Assembly: GCA_028278625.1 (NCBI GenBank)
Contig: JANQDY010000175.1
Coordinates: 1 to 37,241, forward strand
DNA from: Thermodesulfobacteriota bacterium
GTDB lineage: Bacteria > Desulfobacterota > DSM-4660 > Desulfatiglandales > Desulfatiglandaceae
Direction of reading: 5' to 3'
Length of the DNA: 37,241 nt
In this document: piece by piece, positions 33,262 to 37,241 of the stretch
Layout of the letters: every line of letters starts with the position of its first letter
How positions within the stretch are numbered: the first letter of the stretch is position 1
Translations under genes and position numbers: made by a program
Notes under the pieces: model-generated
The model's input: the letters and a program-made list of their open reading frames with translations, nothing else
Told to the model about the DNA's origin: nothing
Database searches by the model: none

Positions 33262-35343
33262 CTAGATGCGTCGCCCGATACGAAAGCCATCTGCGATGGC
33301 ATCCACAATGAGGCCCGGTGACCTGCAATCACCGCCCAGGTAGACCTCAGGCACTTCCTCCTTCTGATGCTCAAAAGCACCGGTTTCCGGCTCGAGGGCC
33401 GTTGCAAGGAGAATTGTGTCCGCCCCGATGCTCCGGCTGTTGCCCTCCTCTGTTTTGACAATCAACCCGCCCTTGTTGACTTCCTGATATCGGATCTCAG
33501 GCAACAAGGTTGCCCCCTTCTTTTTCAACCAATCCAGTACTTTTATTTTGTGGAATGCCAACATGCCGTCACCCAAATCGCTCGTCTCTTCCAAAACAGT
33601 GACCCTTCTGTCGCGCTTCATCAAAAAAACCGCCAATTGGCAACCCTGTATCAACCCGCCCATAATGACGGTTCTTTTTCCCAATGGCATCCAAAGCTTT
33701 GTCAATCGCCGCGTCATACCCGGTCCGAGGATTCTCAGAAAACCGCTCACCAGGCCAAGAACCTTTTCATTGGTCATCACATTCGGTCCTCGTATACCGG
33801 GAATATCCGGAAGGGTGTGCCGTCCTCCGGTGGCCAAAACGAGAACATCCGGTTTCAGCGCTTTGATTTGGGCCTGATCCAACTCCGCTCCGAGACGAAT
33901 CGTCACCCCCTGTTTTCGGAGCTGGGTTTCAAGGTACCGGTTCAAAGCCGGAAGATCCTCGATTGCAACGCCCTTTACAAAGGCAGCCAGGGGTAGTGAT
34001 CCGCCCAAACGCGGATTCTTCTCGTACAGGGTCACTCGATGGCCCCGCAAGGATGCAACCCTTGCCGCCTCCATTCCCGCGGGGCCGCCGCCCACGATCA
34101 CGACCTTTTTCTTTTGCTCGGCCGGTTTGATGTTGTACTCCCCCTCTTTTCCCAACGCGGCATTTGCCCGGCACGTTACATGCTTGTCTTTGTAAAACAG
34201 GTCCGAACATGTGGCACATCCGGTACACGGCCGAATGTCTTCCAGTCTTCCAGCGGCCACCTTATTGGGAAGTTCGGGGTCCGCCATCAACCGCCGGCCC
34301 ATGGCGATCAGGTCCGTCTCTCCCTTTCTAAGGATCCGCTCTCCCAGAAAAGGGTCGAGCCTTCCCACCGCAATCACCGGTATTGTTACCACTCTCTTTA
34401 TCGCCGCGGCCAGGGGCACCATGGGGCCTGCCAGATTTGGCCGCTTCACCAATCCGCTTGGAAGGGGGCTTGGCGCTTCGGGATAAAAGATCTGCTCCGG
34501 AAGCACCAACCGGAAAAAACGACCGTAGCCATATCCGGTGACATGGATATAATCGGCTCCGGCATTCTCCAGTGCCTTGGCGACCTCCTGAGACTCTTGC
34601 GGGGTTATGCCTCCATCAATCCCGTATTCCCCGCCATTGATTCTGAGGCCAACGGGGAAGTCTTGGCCCACGGCGTTTTTGATGGCCCGCACCACTCCCA
34701 CTGCGAATCGGCATCGATTTTCCATGGTTTCAAAGCCGTATTCGTCTTCTCGCCTGTTCCAAGCCCTGGATAAAAAGCTATTGATCAGGTAGGAGTGGCC
34801 GGCGTGTACTTCAATGCCATCGAATTGGGCTTTCTTGACCCGCTCCGCCGATTCGGCGAATTTCTCAAAAAGATCCTCAATCTCCTGAATCGTCAAAGAT
34901 CGCGCCACACTGTAGGCGCGCCCGGAAAACATCTCGAGCATCTCATCCTTGCTGAGGGTCGAAGCGGCAACGGGCTGTTGACCCGAGTATTTCTGGTTGT
35001 GGGCCGGTCCCACATGACCGATTTGCTGAAATACAGGACATCCGTGTTTATGAATCACCTTGGTCAATCTGGCCAGGGACGGGATGAATTTATCGTCCGT
35101 AACCAGTATCCTCTTGTCTCCACTTCCCCCTAGCGGAAAATCAATGCTGGCATCCTCTACGATGATCATTCCCGCGCCGCCCTTGGCCAGGGTTTCATAG
35201 AAATCCATGTTGCGCTGGCCCACATAGCCGGCCTTTTCCGCATAACCCAGAATCTGTCCGGCTTTTACCATGCGATTTCTGAATCGGACATGTTTGATGT
35301 CTAGCGGCGCCAGAAGCCTTTCAAACCTTTTCGTGCCGAACAT
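33262..35343 (-). CDS. 2,4-dienoyl-CoA reductase / old yellow enzyme-type FMN-FeS-FAD oxidoreductase
   Basis: A 693-aa three-part enzyme like 2,4-dienoyl-CoA reductase (FadH) and 2-enoate reductase. Residues 1-330 form the FMN TIM barrel (HAGHSYLINSFLSRAWNRR, VGLRINGGEYG, IPVIAVGRLD). Near residue 350 are the cluster cysteines in CTGCATC-x11-C. The C-terminal half has FAD/NAD Rossmann motifs VVIVGGGPAGMEAARVA, LVLATGGRHTLP and EVYLGGDCRS. It probably reduces a C=C bond of an enoate or enoyl-CoA. The ATG at 35343 has GGGAAGGGATACCG before it; an ATG at 35409 touches a possible ribosome site with no spacer. It is the first gene of the minus-strand train. Confidence 0.93.
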   Translation of the reverse strand: MFGTKRFERLLAPLDIKHVRFRNRMVKAGQILGYAEKAGYVGQRNMDFYETLAKGGAGMIIVEDASIDFPLGGSGDKRILVTDDKFIPSLARLTKVIHKHGCPVFQQIGHVGPAHNQKYSGQQPVAASTLSKDEMLEMFSGRAYSVARSLTIQEIEDLFEKFAESAERVKKAQFDGIEVHAGHSYLINSFLSRAWNRREDEYGFETMENRCRFAVGVVRAIKNAVGQDFPVGLRINGGEYGIDGGITPQESQEVAKALENAGADYIHVTGYGYGRFFRLVLPEQIFYPEAPSPLPSGLVKRPNLAGPMVPLAAAIKRVVTIPVIAVGRLDPFLGERILRKGETDLIAMGRRLMADPELPNKVAAGRLEDIRPCTGCATCSDLFYKDKHVTCRANAALGKEGEYNIKPAEQKKKVVIVGGGPAGMEAARVASLRGHRVTLYEKNPRLGGSLPLAAFVKGVAIEDLPALNRYLETQLRKQGVTIRLGAELDQAQIKALKPDVLVLATGGRHTLPDIPGIRGPNVMTNEKVLGLVSGFLRILGPGMTRRLTKLWMPLGKRTVIMGGLIQGCQLAVFLMKRDRRVTVLEETSDLGDGMLAFHKIKVLDWLKKKGATLLPEIRYQEVNKGGLIVKTEEGNSRSIGADTILLATALEPETGAFEHQKEEVPEVYLGGDCRSPGLIVDAIADGFRIGRRI

Positions 35344-35506
35344 CGGTATCCCTTCCCTACCCACATTCAAAATCCAGAGCGCTTCGCTGCCCCCTGCGTC
35401 GGTGATCATCTCCTTCTTGGGCTGCCCTTTCTTTCAGGACGGCTTCTAATAAGGAATTCGGCGGCCTTTCAGAACCCGCCTCTTTTCAAATTGATAACGG
35501 GCATAT

Positions 35507-35551
35507 GGTGCACTTACACCATTTCAAATACTTTTACAGCGTGCCTACACC
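35507..35551. promoter_or_regulatory. GGTGCA-type operators O2 and O2b upstream of the reductase gene
   Basis: O2 (35507-35520) reads GGTGCACTTACACC, a near-perfect palindrome that extends to ATGGTG...CACCAT. O2b (35538-35551) shares the half site TACACC, placed exactly 31 bp (three helical turns) from that of O2, but its other half is poor. They lie over and just after the start of the minus-strand promoter. Confidence 0.6.
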
Positions 35552-35570
35552 ATTATGTTACGATTGTCAA
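35542..35570 (-). promoter_or_regulatory. Putative promoter of the reductase-transporter gene train
   Basis: Minus strand TTGACA (35570-35565), 17-bp spacer, TAGGCA (35547-35542). The -35 is perfect and the -10 weak, which suggests an activator or tight control. The expected start is near 35535, leaving a leader of about 190 nt. Confidence 0.5.
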
Positions 35571-35809
35571 GCTTTTTTTGCCCGTACGGGGGAATCAACT
35601 GCTGGATCGATTTGGAAATCCTAAACCATATGCCAGAAGGATGCTTTTCCAATCTTTCGCACCCATTTAAAAGAGATCGTGCCACCACCTTTCAAATCAC
35701 ATTATCTCTCTCAATTCCAATGACATAAAAGAAATTTTCAGCCTCGACCAACAGGAAACCGGGCGCGTGCCCCAAACACCGGTGGAGCCGAAATCAACAC
35801 CTAAAACCC

Positions 35810-35839
35810 TTGACATGAGAGCTCAATTTAGCGTATATG
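35810..35839 (+). promoter_or_regulatory. Putative promoter of the SDR gene
   Basis: Plus strand TTGACA (35810-35815), 18-bp spacer, TATATG (35834-35839). The expected start near 35846 gives an unusually long leader of about 260 nt before the SDR gene. The -10 lies within the first copy of the tandem repeat. Confidence 0.55.
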
Positions 35840-35859
35840 CGTCTTAGCGTATATGCGTC
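35828..35859. repeat. Perfect tandem 16-bp direct repeat over the -10 region
   Basis: TTAGCGTATATGCGTC occurs twice without a gap (35828-35843 and 35844-35859). A degenerate third copy, TTAG-TATAT, follows from 35862. The unit contains the imperfect palindrome CGTATATGCG, so it may be a pair of protein binding sites. Confidence 0.8.
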
Positions 35860-35876
35860 TTTTAGTATATTTATAT

Positions 35877-35890
35877 GGTCTATTTGCACC
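35877..35890. promoter_or_regulatory. GGTGCA-type operator O3 downstream of the SDR promoter
   Basis: GGTCTATTTGCACC matches the palindrome GGTGCA-NN-TGCACC at 10 of 12 positions. It would lie about 30 bp into the transcript from the promoter at 35810. Confidence 0.45.
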
Positions 35891-36109
35891 TTTTTAAAGG
35901 AAATGCAGCCGGGCCAGCTTGAAGATGCACTGAACTGCGGATGCGTCTGGTCTCCTTGTATGAAAGCCATTTTGATATGTCGTTCCGGTGTTATTGGCGG
36001 GAACATTGTTCTTTACGCTTTTTGGAGATCAGGTCCTGCATGATGTAACTGAAAAGAGGTTTCGAAAACACGAAACAAGCAATAATCGTGAAATAGAAAG
36101 GAGCGGTAT

Positions 36110-36886
36110 ATGTTTGAAATATCTCTAAAGGAAAAGGTGGCAATTGTGACGGGCGGTGCCGCGGGAATCGGAAGAGCCATCGCCCGGCATCTGGCGAAGA
36201 GCGATGCAAGAATCATGTTGGCGGACATTGACGCTGACGGGGCAAAGAAAGCTGCCGATGAGATTAACATCTTGAATTCAAATGGAAATGCCAGCGCCAT
36301 GGCTGCTGATGTGAGCAGAAATAACGACGCTGAAAAAATGGTAAATGCGACTTTGGAAGAATACGGAAGAATTGATATCCTGGTGAACAACGCTGGCGGG
36401 GCCGGGCGAGACGATATGAGAGCGGCCTTCATTGAATCCAAGGAAGCGGCCTGGGACTTTATTGTGGGAGCCAATCTTAAAAGCGTTCGCAATTGTTGTC
36501 GCGCAGTTGTACCCCACATGGCTGAACAAAAAGACGGAAAGATCGTAAACATTGCATCCATCGCCGGAATGATGGGATCCGCCCATGCCATGGCTGATTA
36601 TTCGGCGGCCAAGGGAGGAGTGATCTCACTGACAAAAGCATTGGCAAAGGAGCTGGGAAAATACGGGATCAATGTCAATGCCGTATCACCGGGACCGATT
36701 GGAACAGACCACTTCTTCACACTTCCAAAAGAAGTCGTTGAAAGGATAAAAAACACAACTTACCTGGGAAAAATCGGCAAGCCGGAAGACATCGCTAACC
36801 TTGTGACGTTCTTGGCTTCTGATAAAGCGAACTTCATCACCGGGCAGAACTATGCCGTCTGCGGCGGTAGGAGTTTGGGGGGTTGA
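36110..36886 (+). CDS. Short-chain dehydrogenase/reductase (SDR, FabG-like)
   Basis: A 258-aa classical SDR. Cofactor loop VTGGAAGIGRAIA (T14-G21), acidic residues in MLADIDADG that favour NAD over NADP, the NNAGG motif near residue 95, catalytic S150, Y164 and K168 in the usual S...YxxxK spacing, and PGPIGTD after it. It oxidises a secondary alcohol or hydroxyacyl-CoA, or reduces the ketone. It is divergent from the reductase/transporter train and shares the control region with it, so it probably supplies the 3-hydroxyacyl-CoA dehydrogenase step ahead of the thiolase. The ribosome site AAGGAGCGGTAT is strong. Confidence 0.93.
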   Translation: MFEISLKEKVAIVTGGAAGIGRAIARHLAKSDARIMLADIDADGAKKAADEINILNSNGNASAMAADVSRNNDAEKMVNATLEEYGRIDILVNNAGGAGRDDMRAAFIESKEAAWDFIVGANLKSVRNCCRAVVPHMAEQKDGKIVNIASIAGMMGSAHAMADYSAAKGGVISLTKALAKELGKYGINVNAVSPGPIGTDHFFTLPKEVVERIKNTTYLGKIGKPEDIANLVTFLASDKANFITGQNYAVCGGRSLGG

Positions 36887-36977
36887 GAAAGCCGATCAAC
36901 GCACGATCACCCGCCAAAATCGCCATTGATACTTAAAGATGCTCCTCCTCCATACGGCCGTTTTTTCCCATGGGGGT

Positions 36978-37018
36978 CATTTTACGGGCACCGGGATACC
37001 CCCGGCACCCGTAAAATG
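36978..37018. repeat. Long imperfect hairpin (inverted repeat)
   Basis: Arms CATTTTACGGG (36978-36988) and CCCGTAAAATG (37008-37018) are exact complements. After a CA/CA internal mismatch a second stem CCGGG/CCCGG (36991-36995, 37001-37005) closes on a five-base loop. It lies between the SDR stop and the stop of the gene at the right edge and could act as a bidirectional transcript end, but no T-run follows on either strand. The rest of 36887-37093 shows no gene. Confidence 0.8.
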
Positions 37019-37093
37019 CTTACCGTTAATGTCTTGGAAAAAGCCGCTTCCCGGGAAAACCTTCTGAAGAAAACCGCGTCAACCGCCTGGCCT

Positions 37094-37241
37094 TCATTGA
37101 CCGGCAGCTTTGCTGCCGTCTTTCAGGCAACGCACCGAAAAGCCCCAGGTTTTTGAAACCGGCTTCCGTTTGATCTCGTCATGGCCGGGGTGCGGCCAAA
37201 GCCATACAAAGGATCTGTTCCAGGCCTTCTCCCGGCCAAAG
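37094..37241 (-). CDS. C-terminal fragment of a FISUMP/DUF1566-type protein, partial
   Basis: An open minus-strand frame enters from the right edge and stops at TGA 37096-37094, giving 48 residues. The fragment begins with FGREKAWNRSF and near its end has KTWGFSVRCLKDG. The pattern AW-x-RSF ... GFSVRCLKD is typical of the end of the Fibrobacter-paralogous (FISUMP) and DUF1566/Lcl C-terminal domains, lectin-like folds of surface or secreted proteins. Start and domain order are outside the window. A GGCAGC-ttt-GCTGCC hairpin lies in its last codons. Confidence 0.6.
   Translation of the reverse strand, partial: FGREKAWNRSFVWLWPHPGHDEIKRKPVSKTWGFSVRCLKDGSKAAGQ

Larger units (their letters stand above)
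35571..36109. other. Divergent control region between reductase and SDR genes
   Basis: Part of a 700-bp non-coding gap, long for this compact island. It holds the plus-strand promoter, a 16-bp tandem repeat and a GGTGCA-type site described separately. 35580-35800 shows nothing clear. Open frames of about 70 codons at 35794-36043 on both strands overlap these elements and lack ribosome sites, so they are not called. Confidence 0.5.

Noticed and set aside
35794..36043. Two opposite frames of about 70 codons in the divergent control region
   Set aside because: They overlap the promoter, tandem repeat and operator, lack ribosome sites, and have no motif. A leader peptide cannot be fully excluded.
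36926..37156. 76-codon plus-strand frame near the right edge
   Set aside because: It crosses the hairpin and runs antisense to the FISUMP-type fragment, which has a recognisable domain end.
1..37241. CRISPR array, prophage, transposon or defence system
   Set aside because: No regularly spaced repeats, integrase, transposase or known defence gene was seen; the repeats present are short and local.

Overview
The window looks like chromosomal DNA from a strictly anaerobic bacterium, most likely a sulfate-reducing or syntrophic member of the Desulfobacterota (old Deltaproteobacteria). That placement is an inference. It rests on a tungsten-type aldehyde:ferredoxin oxidoreductase, a B12 acyl-CoA mutase, a flavin/FeS enoate-reductase-type enzyme, TTT carboxylate transport and a carboxylase of the acetophenone/acetone type, with no oxygen-dependent enzyme in view. 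No tRNA, rRNA, CRISPR array, integrase or transposase was seen.

Left block (1-7552, minus strand). A TetR repressor gene is followed by five tightly packed genes: HyuA-like subunit 1, a small Cys-rich zinc-type subunit, a uroporphyrinogen-decarboxylase-like protein, HyuA-like subunit 2, and a HyuB-like subunit that runs off the left edge. Two HyuA, one HyuB and one small zinc protein is the composition of the acetophenone carboxylase core, so this is probably an ATP-dependent carboxylase of a ketone or similar substrate. The promoter carries a textbook double TetR operator.

Middle block (7662-17355) is mixed housekeeping and stress material: an ADP-ribosylglycohydrolase, a 49-aa lipoprotein, a C_GCAxxG_C_C redox protein, a flavin reductase, a methyltransferase, a MarR regulator with its own promoter/operator followed by a permease split into two half-length genes, two small membrane proteins, a PAS-PAS hybrid histidine kinase, a Na+/Ca2+-type exchanger and a quinone oxidoreductase.

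Right block (17696-36886) looks like one catabolic island. An RpiR-type regulator (plus strand) meets, tail to tail with one base between, a 17-kb minus-strand gene train. In transcription order the train is: a 2,4-dienoyl-CoA-reductase/old-yellow-enzyme-type reductase; TctC, TctB and TctA transporter proteins; an acyl-CoA ligase; a DUF35 OB-fold protein; a thiolase; a four-cluster ferredoxin subunit; a tungsten AOR large subunit; a hydantoin/Asp-Glu racemase-family protein; an M24 peptidase-fold protein; the B12 subunit of an acyl-CoA mutase; a MoaD/ThiS-like protein; an FAD/NAD(P) oxidoreductase; and the mutase large subunit. A short-chain dehydrogenase is transcribed divergently at the far end. 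I read this as import of an unknown carboxylate, CoA activation, reduction or oxidation, carbon-skeleton rearrangement and thiolysis. The ferredoxin, AOR, FAD and MoaD-like genes match the parts list of AorABC-type aldehyde oxidoreductases. A shared palindromic motif (GGTGCA-NN-TGCACC) sits at or near three promoters of this island and ties them into one regulon.

The right edge (37094-37241) holds the C-terminal end of an unrelated minus-strand gene, preceded on the left by a long imperfect hairpin. Most of the interest lies in the Apc-like carboxylase with its UroD-like extra gene, and in the AOR/mutase island with a mutase whose CoA-contacting residues look strongly altered.
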